From the NCBI GenBank assembly GCA_000720805.1, contig JODI01000020.1, forward strand, positions 1 through 64,000: 64,000 nucleotides of DNA, given 5' to 3'. The DNA is from Streptomyces violaceoruber. GTDB taxonomy: Bacteria; Actinomycetota; Actinomycetes; Streptomycetales; Streptomycetaceae. The translations under genes were made by a program, and so were the position numbers. Shown here in pieces: positions 8,559 to 17,499 of this stretch. Position 1 is the first letter of the stretch; every line of letters starts with the position of its first letter. The notes beneath the pieces are model-generated. The model was not told the origin of the DNA, searched no databases, and was given only the letters and a program-made list of their open reading frames with translations.

Positions 8559-9194
8559 TCACGTCTTTGCACCGGAAAGAACCGCGAGCGCTGCACGGGC
8601 CTGTTCCCGCATGGCCGGCACGAACTCCAGTGCAGGAGCAGGCAGCCCCGACAAGATGAGAGCGACCTCCTCGGGCGTTCCGACCTCGTCGAAGAAGCCC
8701 ACAGTCAGGTGCGCCGCCTCCATGGGCGAGGTGGCAATGACCTGCTGCGAGAAGGCCGCCCAGCTTTCGGGCGACACATGCTTCTCAAGCGCGGGGAACA
8801 GAATGGGTTCCTCGTGCTCAAGGTGACGATGAACGAGATCGCGTACGGCCTCGGCGGCCTGGTGCAGGCCCTCCCGGTCGGCATCGCTTTCGGTTGGTGC
8901 GGCCTCCAGCGCGTCGAGCGCCGCGTCCAGTTGGTCATGCTCCTTGCTGAGGACAGCGAGCTCTTCTGTCACCTCCGGTGCGACGGCGGAGATCATTGGC
9001 CACAGCTGATGATCCTCCGTCTCGTGATGATGGTGGAGATTCTTCACCAGGTAGCCACGCAGCTCGGCGACCGCCTCCAGGGGTACCGAACGGCGAAGGG
9101 CAGCCTCTGACAACAGGGTGGTGGCGCGACGGTGCAGGTCATGGGTCAGGCGCGTCTCGGTGACGGCGACTGCCTCTGTGTCGAAGGGATTCAT
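8559..9194 (-). CDS. Hemerythrin HHE-domain protein
   Basis: The start is ATG 9194 (MNPFDTEA); the frame extends ten codons further up without support. The 211-residue protein has a four-helix hemerythrin-like domain with metal-ligand candidates H in LTHDLHRR (about residue 21), LHHHHETEDHQLWP (about 52-65), KEHDQLDAAL (about 85) and RHLEHEEPILFP (about 125-136). Such domains bind a diiron centre and sense or carry O2, NO or iron. A C-terminal helix region (about 150-211) is less conserved. It stands alone on the minus strand, next to an IS relic. Its exact ligand is not predictable. Confidence 0.88.
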   Translation of the reverse strand: MNPFDTEAVAVTETRLTHDLHRRATTLLSEAALRRSVPLEAVAELRGYLVKNLHHHHETEDHQLWPMISAVAPEVTEELAVLSKEHDQLDAALDALEAAPTESDADREGLHQAAEAVRDLVHRHLEHEEPILFPALEKHVSPESWAAFSQQVIATSPMEAAHLTVGFFDEVGTPEEVALILSGLPAPALEFVPAMREQARAALAVLSGAKT

Positions 9195-9639
9195 GTTGGC
9201 TACTCTAATCGATAGATGGGTCACTGCCGAAAATCTCGTTTAGGTTTGAACCACGGTGGATATGTGCCGCCCACCGGGTACCGTTGCCCGGCGGGCACCG
9301 GGGAACATGCGCCACAGACACGTATCTGCAACTGCAAGATCACACATTCCGCACGGTGGCAGGTGGTCCCCGCACCCCCCTGCGAGCCCGTGCGGTGCAC
9401 GACTCTCGTCCCTAGGTCGCGGTCAGCCTCCCCCGCCGGTGATCCGCCTTTGGCCCGGCAGCGAGGGGCCGTCGGCCGACGGCCCCTCGCCCAGCGCATC
9501 GGACGGAGTAAAGGCCGGTTCAGAGGCCCCAACAGGGCGGGGTAGATGGGGGAGTGGGGTCGGCGGCAGGGGCATAGATCGCCGCTATCGGGCAGGAGGG
9601 GCGTAGCAATGATCCCCCGTCGAACTGCACGCACTGTAC
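9195..9639. other. 445-nt region without a supported gene
   Basis: The stretch separates the hemerythrin gene from the IS5 relic. It holds the hemerythrin promoter and a strong hairpin at 9461-9490. No coding frame shows recognizable motifs. Confidence 0.4.
9461..9490. terminator. Long perfect GC-rich hairpin
   Basis: GCGAGGGGCCGTC (9461-9473) pairs perfectly with GACGGCCCCTCGC (9478-9490) around GGCC. It looks like a bidirectional rho-independent-type terminator, although no functional gene ends directly beside it now; the original gene may have been lost when mobile elements entered. Confidence 0.55.
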
Positions 9640-10042
9640 GGGCTGACAAGGAGCTTCGAGCCGGCCGGTCCTCGGTCGACCGGCGAGGGGCCCGTGTGCT
9701 GCCCCCCTATAGGGCCCTGGCATGGGAGGAGTCGCTCACACACCGGGACCAGTCCAGCCGCGAGGCCGCGTTCAGTTCGGCCGGCAGGACCTCGTGCAAT
9801 AGCTGCCACACTCCGGCCTCGTTCCAGTCCCGCAGCCGTCTCCAGCAGGTCATGCCCGAGCCGAAGCCGAGATCTTGGGCAGGTACCCCCACTGGATCCC
9901 GGTATACAGCACATACGAGATCCTGCACAGCCTCCCGTTCCGGCAACGGCTTGTGACCGGGATACCGGAACCGCCGCTCAGGCTGCGGCAGCAGAGGTTC
10001 AAACCGATCCCACAGGTCATCCGACACGATCCACGGCGACAT
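9640..10042 (-). pseudogene. IS5-family transposase remnant
   Basis: The minus-strand start MSPWIVSDDLWDRFEPLLPQ at 10042 and the segment FGSGMTCWRRLRDWNEAGVW are typical of Streptomyces IS5-family transposases. The stretch around 9880-9925 is out of frame: read in the next frame it gives YVLYTGIQWGYLP, as expected for the family. The coding frame shifts again near 9715, where TGPSPVDRGPAGSK continues in another frame. At least three frameshifts and loss of the whole catalytic C-terminus show it is dead. Confidence 0.8.
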
Positions 10043-10086
10043 CCTCACACCAGAACGAACGCACAAGGAGCTTGCAGACGGAGAAT

Positions 10087-11730
10087 TCAGGTCACCTGTA
10101 GGATTCCGGACGCCAGAGTCGATGAAGTGAGGTGCTTGTAGCCGACACTCGCGAAGTAGACGAGAAGTTCATGGTCGTCCCGGCTGAGCAGCGTTCCCTC
10201 TCCCCAAAGATGATGACGTACGGGAGTACCTCCATTTCCTGCCAAAGGGCGCCAGGATGATATCTGCTGCGGAGTTTGATCGTTATCGCAGTTTTTGCAT
10301 GGTGCCGAGTATGTTTCACCGAAGTATGCAAGCAGTTCCGCCCGGCGGCAGTGTGTGGTCTCGGCATAGTGCCGGGCCGCGCCAAGACGGCTCGCCATGA
10401 CTGCCTGACGTTGTTTATCTCGTGACAGCAATCGACCTATCAACTCCGTTGACTTATGTCGTCCGTGCTGAGGCTCGACGATGCGTCGGCCACTGGAGCT
10501 GCGTAGCTCTACGACTCCCATATCTGCCAGTTCGTTGACAACGCGGTCGGCTACGTGGGAGGGAACACGGGCAGCTTGAGCCAATTCGTCCACGGCGATA
10601 TCGCATCCCGCGTTCTCCATGGCATCGATGAAGCGGTGGAGCACCGGCTCACTTATGTGGGTGCGCGCTGCAAGGCTGCGTGGGATGCGAACAGTCCGCG
10701 CGTCGTGGACCAGGACCGCGATGGCGGGTTGCCCGTCCCGGCCCGCCCTGCCGATCTCTTGGTAGTACTCGTCGATGCTCGCCGGCACGCCCGCATGGAT
10801 GACGGTCCGGATGTCAGGCTTGTCTACACCGAGGCCGAACGCACTGGTGGCAACTACCACGTCAAGGTCCCCTGCGAAAAAAGAGTCCTGAACGGTAGCC
10901 CGCGTTTTGGCGGGCAGAGCGCCGTGATACGCAGCCGCGCGCAGGCCCGTAAGTCGTACCCGTTCGGCAAGTGCCTCACAACGGGCGTGAGTCAGTGCAT
11001 AGATGAGCGCGGGTGTCTCTTGCTGGACGAGAACCTCAGTACAGCGATCGTCGACGGCGCGAGCCTCGGAGCTAGCAGGTTCGGTGAGGCGCATGGACAG
11101 AGAGATGTTCGGCCGGTCGAAGCCCCCGACCACCACTTGCGGCGTACGCATCCCCAGGCGACGGGTGATGTCAGTCTGCACGGGCGGAGAGGCGGTCGCA
11201 GTTAGGGCGAGGACGGGCGGACTACCGAGGCTATCCACTGCGTCTGCGAGTCGAAGATATTCGGGCCGGAATTCCTGTCCCCACTCGCTGACGAGGTGAG
11301 CCTCATCGACGCAAAACAATCCGATGGTCCGCCTCCCATCGCGGATTGCAGTTGCCGTTTCGACGTTCGCAAGTTGTTCGGGGCCGACGAACAGGAAATC
11401 AAGGTCCCCCCGGGCCAGGAGGTCCAGAGTGTCGCGACGGTCCCGGACGGGCTGCGTAGAGTTCAAAAGGGCGGCAGCGACCGGACGCCTTGAAATGGAG
11501 CGCAATTGATCCCTCTGTAGCGCGATAAGCGGTGACACGGCTACGGTCAGACCGCCGATCAGCATTCCGGCCACTTGATAGATCGCACTTTTTCCACTGC
11601 CAGTGGGCAGGACAGCGAGGGTGTCTTTGCCAGCGACTACTGCGCGGACAGCCTGCTCCTGGGAAGGCCTCAGGGAGAAGCCGAAAAGTGAATGTGCCAT
11701 CGACGACACTGAGCTTTCCGTCACAGGCAT
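10087..11730 (-). CDS. recQ: RecQ-family ATP-dependent DNA helicase
   Basis: The product is 547 residues from ATG 11730; ATG 11742 is also possible but GAAAGG would then touch the start. Helicase motifs are clear: motif I LPTGSGKSA, the DEAH box in CVDEAHLVSEWGQEFRP, motif III ALTATAS, motif V ATSAFGLGVDKPDIRTVIH and motif VI QEIGRAGRDGQP. A zinc-binding Cys set follows near the C-terminus (THCRRAELLAYFGETYSAPCKNCDN), then a winged-helix-like region. No HRDC domain is apparent, making this a short RecQ. Family members unwind 3'-5' at forks and recombination intermediates. It stands alone; no defence partner gene is adjacent. Confidence 0.9.
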   Translation of the reverse strand: MPVTESSVSSMAHSLFGFSLRPSQEQAVRAVVAGKDTLAVLPTGSGKSAIYQVAGMLIGGLTVAVSPLIALQRDQLRSISRRPVAAALLNSTQPVRDRRDTLDLLARGDLDFLFVGPEQLANVETATAIRDGRRTIGLFCVDEAHLVSEWGQEFRPEYLRLADAVDSLGSPPVLALTATASPPVQTDITRRLGMRTPQVVVGGFDRPNISLSMRLTEPASSEARAVDDRCTEVLVQQETPALIYALTHARCEALAERVRLTGLRAAAYHGALPAKTRATVQDSFFAGDLDVVVATSAFGLGVDKPDIRTVIHAGVPASIDEYYQEIGRAGRDGQPAIAVLVHDARTVRIPRSLAARTHISEPVLHRFIDAMENAGCDIAVDELAQAARVPSHVADRVVNELADMGVVELRSSSGRRIVEPQHGRHKSTELIGRLLSRDKQRQAVMASRLGAARHYAETTHCRRAELLAYFGETYSAPCKNCDNDQTPQQISSWRPLAGNGGTPVRHHLWGEGTLLSRDDHELLVYFASVGYKHLTSSTLASGILQVT

Positions 11731-11837
11731 CAAGTGTGGCATCCTTTCAATTGAAATGAGGCCCCAAAGCACCTAGGGCAAAGCTCCTACTGGGTCAGGA
11801 TCCGATGCCACCCCAGAATGCATGGCGGGTCTTCTCA

Positions 11838-11880
11838 GTGCCCCTCATTACTGGGCAAGGACCCCACGGATCAGGACGTG
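11838..11880. repeat. 43-bp imperfect direct repeat, copy 1
   Basis: This segment matches 12753-12795 at 36 of 43 positions, including the shared ends TGGGCAAG and GGATCAGGACGTG. The pair flanks the GFA gene in the same orientation. It may be the end of a lost insertion element or a duplication that came with acquisition of the GFA gene. Confidence 0.6.
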
Positions 11881-12048
11881 ATGGTGTGCACCCCCGCCAC
11901 GAAGGGGGCAAGGCCCTCAATACAAGCACAGCCATCACGTCAGGAGCTGCGAAGTCGTCACGCACCGACGTCCCGGGCGGTGATCACCGGGAAACGACAC
12001 GTGAGGACGGGGACGGTGGCACCCGAGGTTCGCGTCCTCATCGCGAAA

Positions 12049-12068
12049 GCCCCCGCCGAAGCGGGGGC
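12049..12068. terminator. Hairpin terminator
   Basis: GCCCCCGC (12049-12056) and GCGGGGGC (12061-12068) form a perfect 8-bp stem with a CGAA tetraloop. It is downstream of the minus-strand GFA gene (stop at 12223) and so probably ends that transcript. Confidence 0.6.
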
Positions 12069-12222
12069 ATGGAGATTCGCCATCGAGTCTGTGACGTCGC
12101 CTCGGCAGCTCAGATCTTGGCCGGCCCGCGGTGTCCGCCTGCCGGGTTCGGTTGTGACTGCGTAGATCTCGCGGGCGGTTGCGTGGAGTTATCCACAACC
12201 ATCAGGTCGATAGATCCGATGA

Positions 12223-12684
12223 TCAGCCGCAGCCCCCGGGCAAGCGCCCCTCTACGGACTTCGGGTCGGCGTCAGGGCGAGCGGGATACTGCGGTACGTC
12301 AAGCGCCTTGGTCCAGGAGATGCGGCGCGCCGTGAATATCTCCATGATCGGCGCCTTGACGCGTTCTGGGTCGTCGAGGCTGCCGAGCATCACGAACACC
12401 TGGCCCGGGAAACCCGAAAGCTTGTCGGTGAAAACCCGGTCGCCGCATTCAGGACAGAACCTGCGCTCCAGCGTGTTCCCGCTGTCGGCCACGTAGGGAT
12501 AGGAACGAGGGTCGCCACTCAGGAGCTTGAAGTCGTCCTGGGCGACGCTAAAGTAGGTCGACATGACGCTGCCGGACGATCGCTGACAGTCCCTGCAATA
12601 GCAGTTCGCGACGAAGTCGGGCGCGTTGCTGAACTCGTATGTGACGGCGCCGCAATCGCAACGCCCTGTGAACTTCTCCGACAT
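12223..12684 (-). CDS. GFA-family (glutathione-dependent formaldehyde-activating-like) zinc protein
   Basis: ATG 12684 is supported by GAGGGAGC 4 nt upstream. The 153-residue product shows the GFA/CENP-V zinc ligands: GRCDCGAV (about residues 7-14), ANCYCRDCQRSSGS (about 26-39) and RRFCPECGDRVF (about 73-84). The family is named for the S-hydroxymethyl-glutathione synthase Gfa, but most bacterial members, including those in mycothiol-using actinomycetes, have no proven substrate. The gene is isolated and flanked by a 43-bp imperfect direct repeat, which suggests it came in on a mobile segment. Confidence 0.85.
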   Translation of the reverse strand: MSEKFTGRCDCGAVTYEFSNAPDFVANCYCRDCQRSSGSVMSTYFSVAQDDFKLLSGDPRSYPYVADSGNTLERRFCPECGDRVFTDKLSGFPGQVFVMLGSLDDPERVKAPIMEIFTARRISWTKALDVPQYPARPDADPKSVEGRLPGGCG

Positions 12685-12752
12685 TCTTGCTCCCTCTATT
12701 TCATACTGGTGGCCCCCGCCGCACTGACCAGACTGCATCTTTGATCCGCGCG

Positions 12753-12795
12753 TCGCCCCTCAGTAGTGGGCAAGAATCCCTCGGATCAGGACGTG
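12753..12795. repeat. 43-bp imperfect direct repeat, copy 2
   Basis: This is the partner of 11838-11880, same orientation, 36 of 43 positions identical. It lies upstream of the GFA gene and next to an IS110 relic. Confidence 0.6.
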
Positions 12796-12869
12796 CTTCC
12801 CGGGATCGGTTTGAACCGCCTACGAAGGATCGCGGACAGCGCGGCCAGGGCGGCAGGCGCTTGCGACTG

Positions 12870-13140
12870 CTGACCCCGCGCCACCTCAACCCGCTGTGGC
12901 CCCCACCCGCGAGGGCTTCGGCGCCACGGACCTTGCGGTTCCTGCGCCAGGGTCTCCAGTCGGTTGTGGCCGGTTCGACGCAGGGCGGCAAGGGTCTGAT
13001 AACCGGTCAGGAGGACCAGCGGGCCGGCGTTGCCCAGGTCGCGGATCGAAACCTGGCAGAGTTTCGGCTCACGATCGAGTTGGCGTATGACGCGAGAACG
13101 TCGACCCAAACCCTGCAGGCGCCGTCTTATGAGCGTGTCC
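12870..13140 (-). pseudogene. IS110-family transposase remnant
   Basis: On the minus strand the segment GPLVLLTGYQTLAALRRTG matches the conserved central region of IS110 transposases. The expected continuation (RNRKVRGAEALA) is found in another frame near 12945, so there is a frameshift. Both ends are missing. Confidence 0.65.
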
Positions 13141-13824
13141 ATGAGAGGCAGGGCGTGCCGGTTGGTGGCTGACGAGGTGATGTCGGTGCCGCCGTGGGGT
13201 AGTCCACAGCCCCTCGATGAGACGCGAGCAGCCCGGCGGCCTGGTCACAGCTGAACCGCTGGTCGGGAACCCAGTCCAAGGTGGGAACAGATGGTGCGGA
13301 GGTCATCTGCGCGTGCCAGTTCGCTCGACTCCCCCGCGCGCAACTCCCACTGGACTTCGTAGTCGGAGGTCCGCGACGGCCAGGATTCCGCATCCAGGAG
13401 TGCTGCGTAGACGAGAGTGGAAGGCACCGATGAGTACGAGGTGGCAGTAACAGCGAGCGAGGGCACCCGGCAAGGCAAGACCGCGCCTCGCCATGGTCGT
13501 GCTACGAGTTCCTAGGGGCTCGGCCAGTGGTGCCCCTCCTTGGGAAGTTTCCAGCGAAAGGCGGCTGGCGGAGTCTCGCAGTCACAGGCGGTCAGCAAGT
13601 CTCAGATCCAAGAACCCGCCTCGGCAGACTGTCTCTTGGCTTCCGCCGTCTCCTGGTCCGCAGACGCGCGCTCACCGCAGGGGCGCAAACAACCCCAGGG
13701 ACTTGACCAGTGGACACCCTGGTCTCCTGAGGGGGCGGTCGGGCGAGCATGTGAACGTTGGCATCAGAAGGTGTGTATTTTGCTCCTCTTTGAGTGACGA
13801 GGTGTCGGTGCGCGCGACGTCAGG
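13141..13824. other. 684-nt region with no identified gene
   Basis: The stretch follows the IS110 relic. A minus-strand frame, roughly 13440 to 13245 (reading VYAALLDAESWPSRTSDYEV), has a protein-like composition, but it has no start signal or known family and may be a gene fragment. The last part leads into the GlxA-type promoter. Confidence 0.3.
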
Positions 13825-13881
13825 CCAATCAAAAGAGACACCTCCAATCAATTGACACGTCACCTAGCTGATTCGTACGAT
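13825..13881 (+). promoter_or_regulatory. Promoter and putative direct-repeat operator of the GlxA-type gene
   Basis: TTGACA (13852-13857) and TACGAT (13876-13881) form a near-consensus housekeeping promoter with an 18-nt spacer. The -10 box ends 6 nt before the ATG at 13888, so the transcript is probably leaderless; no ribosome site is present. CCAATCAA occurs at 13825-13832 and 13844-13851, the second copy touching the -35 box. Direct repeats of this kind are what AraC-type regulators bind, which suggests autoregulation. Confidence 0.6.
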
Positions 13882-13887
13882 CGCCGC

Positions 13888-14853
13888 ATGAATGTACAGA
13901 TACCGGACATAGTAGGTACGCGTAAAATCGCGATACTAGTGATCGATGGTGTATCCATGCTGGACGTAGCCGCTCCGTCGGAAGTCTTCGCCGAATCACG
14001 GCACGCAAGCAGCCACTATGACCTCGTCTTCTGCTCTCCTGACGGCAAGGACGTGAAAACGGGTAGCGGCCTTCTTCTGCACGCCGAGTCCAACGCCCAC
14101 GATGAAGGGCCGATCGACACCGCGATCATCGCGGGCGGTTGCAGTTTGCCCACCCGCACCATCGCTCCGGAGCACATCTCGGCAGCACGCCATTTGGCAG
14201 GACGCGCACGACGGGTGGCAAGCCTGTGCACGGGTGCGTTTGTCCTGGGAGCCGCTGGCCTCCTCGACGGCCGCAAGGTCACGACGCACTGGAACCACAA
14301 TCAACGGCTGCAGGACCTCTATCCGAAGGCCGAGGTCGTCCATGACAGCACGCTCGTTGCTGACGGAAACTTCATCACCTCGGCCGGAGAAAGCGCTGGC
14401 ATTTCGTTGAGTCTGCACCTCCTGAAAGCGGACCAGGGTGATCAAGTCCACCGTGTGGTGGCTCGGGATCTCTTGGCCTATCAACCGCTGGACAACAGTC
14501 CTGCCGTTGCGTCAACACAAACACCCCACAATCCCCTGGTCCGTAAGCTGACCGAGGAGATTGTCGCCGACCCCTCTGCGCAGTACACACTGGCCGACCT
14601 CGCCAACCGTGCTGCCGTCAGTCCCCGTCACCTCTGCCGCCTATTCCAGGACGAAATGCAGATGACGCCGGCCAAGTTTGTCGAGCAGGTACGGTTCGAC
14701 AGCGCACGTTCGCTGCTCGACAACGGGGAATCGGTTACCAACACGGCCTTCATGTCAGGCTTCGGAAGCATGGAAACCTTGCGGCGCACCTTCATCAGCC
14801 GCTTGGGAGTCTCACCGCGGGCCTACCAGAACCGGTTCAAAACGGTAGCGTAA
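13888..14853 (+). CDS. GlxA-type AraC-family regulator (DJ-1/PfpI domain + HTH)
   Basis: This 321-residue protein has an N-terminal DJ-1/PfpI amidotransferase-like domain (IAILVIDGVSMLDVAAPSEVF from about residue 14; nucleophile-elbow region VASLCTGAFVLGAAGLLDG near 110) and a C-terminal AraC double HTH (YTLADLANRAAVSPRHLCRLF and TNTAFMSGFGSMETLRRTFISRLGVSPRAYQNRF). The Cys of the DJ-1 elbow is retained. Regulators of this type control diverse catabolic and stress genes. It stands alone, with no divergent target gene, and has its own strong promoter. Base composition is somewhat lower in GC than the neighbours. Confidence 0.9.
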   Translation: MNVQIPDIVGTRKIAILVIDGVSMLDVAAPSEVFAESRHASSHYDLVFCSPDGKDVKTGSGLLLHAESNAHDEGPIDTAIIAGGCSLPTRTIAPEHISAARHLAGRARRVASLCTGAFVLGAAGLLDGRKVTTHWNHNQRLQDLYPKAEVVHDSTLVADGNFITSAGESAGISLSLHLLKADQGDQVHRVVARDLLAYQPLDNSPAVASTQTPHNPLVRKLTEEIVADPSAQYTLADLANRAAVSPRHLCRLFQDEMQMTPAKFVEQVRFDSARSLLDNGESVTNTAFMSGFGSMETLRRTFISRLGVSPRAYQNRFKTVA

Positions 14854-15404
14854 TACGTACCGCGGGCTGCTGCTGGCGCATCGCTGACTCTGCTTACAGG
14901 AACTGTGACTCAGTCCCGCATCCTCCCATCTTCGCCAAGCTGCACAGCACGAGCCGCTCCGAGGCCGCCGCGGTTCCCGCTGGGGCCGCCAACTACAAGC
15001 CGTGCACGCACGCTTAGGTGAGCAAGTGGTCCGAGGCTCTCGTGTCTCTGCCCAAGTCGGCGGTCGGCGTGCGACCAAGCTCAAGGGCCCGGCGCCTGAG
15101 GATCGCGTGCGTACCTAATCTGCGGCAAGGGCGGCACCGGCGCACAAGCCGCAACCGGGAACAGCTGTGACTGCTGCGACGACGACGTCGCGGTCAGCGT
15201 TTATCCGCCGACACAAGCCCTACGAGCAAACCGACCCTCGCGGCTGATGCATCAAGTACGTCACGGCGGGTGCATGCCGCCATGCGACATCGCCAAGCAG
15301 GCAAAAGGCGGCGCGCACGTCGTTCCGCCGACGGTCGCCGAAGCGGCGCCCGCGCCGCAACAGCCCGCAGCGCATTACTGACACGACGAAAGGGAAGCGT
15401 CCTT
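14854..15404. other. 551-nt region without a supported gene
   Basis: Short frames here show no known family. A Cys-rich plus-strand stretch at about 15115-15200 (NSCDCCDDDV) is unusual, but it has no start signal and its frame cannot be tied to a gene. The 3' part leads to the SsgA-like gene, with AAAGGGAAG as its ribosome site. Confidence 0.35.
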
Positions 15405-15866
15405 ATGAACGACCAGAGACCGCAAGGCGGCCCCGAGACCCCAGACGACGGCTGCGCACCCGTGCTGCATACGACCCTCCGCCGCCTGTTCACCACGTCG
15501 ACGCCGAACTTGGTGTCGTGCAGCTTTCGGTACAGCGTGCACGACCCATTCGCCGGCGGTATCGAAATGACTCTCGCTCCCGGGATCTCGGTTACTTGGA
15601 CGGTAGCCCGAGACCTTCTCCGGGATGGCATGCAACAACCTTCCGGCGAAGGCGACTTCCGGGTGTGGCCCTCGAGCGCACAAGTGGACCCTGGCCAGCG
15701 TCTCTACTTCAGTCTCGATAGGCCCAGCGGCCATGTGACCTTCGAAGCGGACCGGGCCGAGCTACGGCGTTGGCTCGACGCCACGAACGAGACGGTGCAT
15801 GCCGGCTGTGAGAGCGAGCTATTCGACTGGCAAGCCCTGGAAGCGAGCTTGCTGGGTACGGACTGA
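15405..15866 (+). CDS. SsgA-like sporulation/cell-division regulator (SALP)
   Basis: This 153-residue protein matches the SsgA-like family in length and layout: an N-terminal RYSVHDPFAGGIEM block (equivalent to the conserved YxxxDPYAV), VTWTVARDLLRDGM at about residues 65-78 (W.FARDLL..G) and GDFRVWPSS at about 84-92. SALPs are restricted to morphologically complex actinomycetes and steer septum placement, spore-wall maturation and FtsZ recruitment. The ribosome site AAAGGGAAG precedes ATG 15405. Which SALP class (SsgA-G) it belongs to cannot be settled by eye; it has no division gene next to it. Confidence 0.85.
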   Translation: MNDQRPQGGPETPDDGCAPVLHTTLRRLFTTSTPNLVSCSFRYSVHDPFAGGIEMTLAPGISVTWTVARDLLRDGMQQPSGEGDFRVWPSSAQVDPGQRLYFSLDRPSGHVTFEADRAELRRWLDATNETVHAGCESELFDWQALEASLLGTD

Positions 15867-16114
15867 CCGTTGCGGGGTGACACGAGTCACAAGGCCGGGT
15901 ATGCGGCTGGTGGGGCAATGCTCGTGCTCATGCCGATTGCCAGCTCCACCGCGCAGGTCGGAAACACTGTTGGTCAGGCGGGATGCCGCTCGCCATGGTC
16001 TTCCCGGCGTCGTAGGCTCCGGGGCCCGCAGCGATCCTCTTTGCGATGACAATGCTGACTTCCGGGGCATCTGACTCGGTGGTCTGGTGCCAGGGCTGTG
16101 TCGTTCTCGTGGAA

Positions 16115-17451
16115 GGTCCGGTTTGATGGGTGGTGGGGCGGCTCGGGCGGCTTCGCGGTCGGTTGCCACAGGCTGGGGCGAAGGCAGGCACGGCTTCCGG
16201 TGATCATGGGGATCGAATCCCTGATCATCACAACGGAAGACTGTGTCTGCCCGCCCATCATTGCCCATCCCTACCGGACTGGGCCAACTCGCCGACGCCA
16301 CAACGCCCTCGTCTGCCGACTCCGGACTGCTGGCCCGACTGGCGAGCGTGCCGGACCCGCGCCGTGCCCGCGGCCGACGCCACCCGCTCGTCTTCGTCCT
16401 GGCCCTGGCCGCCTGCGCCGTCCTGGCCGGCTCCCGCTCACTCGCGGCGATCGCGGAGTGGGCCGCTGACGCCCCGCCCGACCTACTGATCCGGCTCGGC
16501 GAGCCGTGCCGAGAACCGGACGCCGGGCCGTCCGCCCCCGCCGAGGCCACCGTGCGGCGCGTGCTCCAGAGAGTCGACGGCGACGCGCTGGACGCGGCGA
16601 TCGGCGCCTGGCTGGCCGAGCGGCTCCGTGACGGCACGGCTGAGCAGGTCACCCCGTCCGCTTCCGGGCTTGCGGTGGACGGCAAGACCGTGCGCGGCGC
16701 ACGCCGCCCCGACGGCACCCAGGTCCACCTGTTGTCCGCGATGAGCGGGGGCGGCCTCGTCCTCGCCCAGCGTGAGATCGCCGCCAAGACCAACGAAATC
16801 ACCGTGTTCCAACCCCTGCTCGCCTCAGTGGAGCTGACCGGATACGTGGTCACCTTCGACGCCTTGCACAGCCAGCTCGACCACGCCCGCTTCCTGGTCG
16901 AGAACAAGAACGCGCACTACATAGCGCTGATCAAGGGCAACCACCCCACCCTGCACCGATACCTCAAGCAACTCCCCTGGAGGGACATTCCGCTGCTGGA
17001 CAAGACTCGCGCCACCGCCCATGGCCGAGAAGAGATCCGCCGCATCAAGGTCGCCACCGTGGCAGGGCTGGCGTTCCCTCACGCCGGCCAAGCCCTGCAG
17101 ATCGTCCGCCGCCGCCGGAGCATGACCACCGGCAAGGTCACCCTTGAACGCGTCTACGCGGTCACCAGCCTGGCTGCCCACCAGGCCCACGCCGCCGAGA
17201 TCGCCCGCCGAGTCCGCGGGCACTGGGGCATCGAGAACAAGATCCACCACGTGCGCGATACAACTTTCGCCGAGGACGCCTCCCGCGTCCGGACCGGGAC
17301 CGCACCGCGTGCCATGGCGACCCTGCGCAACCTGGCCATCGGCGCCCTCCGCCTGACCGGCTGCGACAACTTCGCCGCCGGACTGCGCAGACACTCCCGC
17401 GACACCACCCGGCCGCTCACCACCCTCGGCATCACGTGATCAAACCAGCCG
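16115..17451 (+). mobile_element. ISAs1-family insertion sequence, apparently complete
   Basis: The element contains one full transposase gene. GGTCCGGTTTGAT at 16115-16127 is inverted relative to ATCAAACCAGCC at 17439-17450. The match is imperfect here, but the right end of the related relic at 33392-33404 (ATCAAACCGGACC) is the exact reverse complement of the left end, which supports these as terminal repeats. The precise outer boundary and target duplication could not be fixed. Confidence 0.6.
16243..17439 (+). CDS. ISAs1-family transposase
   Basis: The full-length product of 398 residues starts at GTG. It has the DDE_Tnp_1-associated N-terminal region ([32 protein letters not shown]) and the ISAs1 catalytic blocks [15 protein letters not shown] (about 145), [31 protein letters not shown] (about 203-233) and [31 protein letters not shown] (about 324-354). 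No internal stop or frameshift is visible, so it may be active and could act in trans on the related relics at 18293-18372 and 32600-33392. Confidence 0.92.
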   Translation: MSARPSLPIPTGLGQLADATTPSSADSGLLARLASVPDPRRARGRRHPLVFVLALAACAVLAGSRSLAAIAEWAADAPPDLLIRLGEPCREPDAGPSAPAEATVRRVLQRVDGDALDAAIGAWLAERLRDGTAEQVTPSASGLAVDGKTVRGARRPDGTQVHLLSAMSGGGLVLAQREIAAKTNEITVFQPLLASVELTGYVVTFDALHSQLDHARFLVENKNAHYIALIKGNHPTLHRYLKQLPWRDIPLLDKTRATAHGREEIRRIKVATVAGLAFPHAGQALQIVRRRRSMTTGKVTLERVYAVTSLAAHQAHAAEIARRVRGHWGIENKIHHVRDTTFAEDASRVRTGTAPRAMATLRNLAIGALRLTGCDNFAAGLRRHSRDTTRPLTTLGIT

Positions 17452-17499
17452 TAACGCCACCGTCTGCCTGGCTGCACAGAACCAGGTCCGCCCGGCGAT

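Larger units (their letters stand above)
11743..12222. other. 480-nt region between recQ and the GFA gene
   Basis: It holds the recQ promoter side, one copy of a 43-bp imperfect repeat (11838-11880) and a hairpin (12049-12068). No coding frame is convincing. Confidence 0.4.

Noticed and set aside
10087-11730. RecQ helicase as part of a phage-defence island
   Set aside because: No nuclease, methylase or other defence partner is next to it. The flanks are an IS5 relic and an unrelated enzyme gene.
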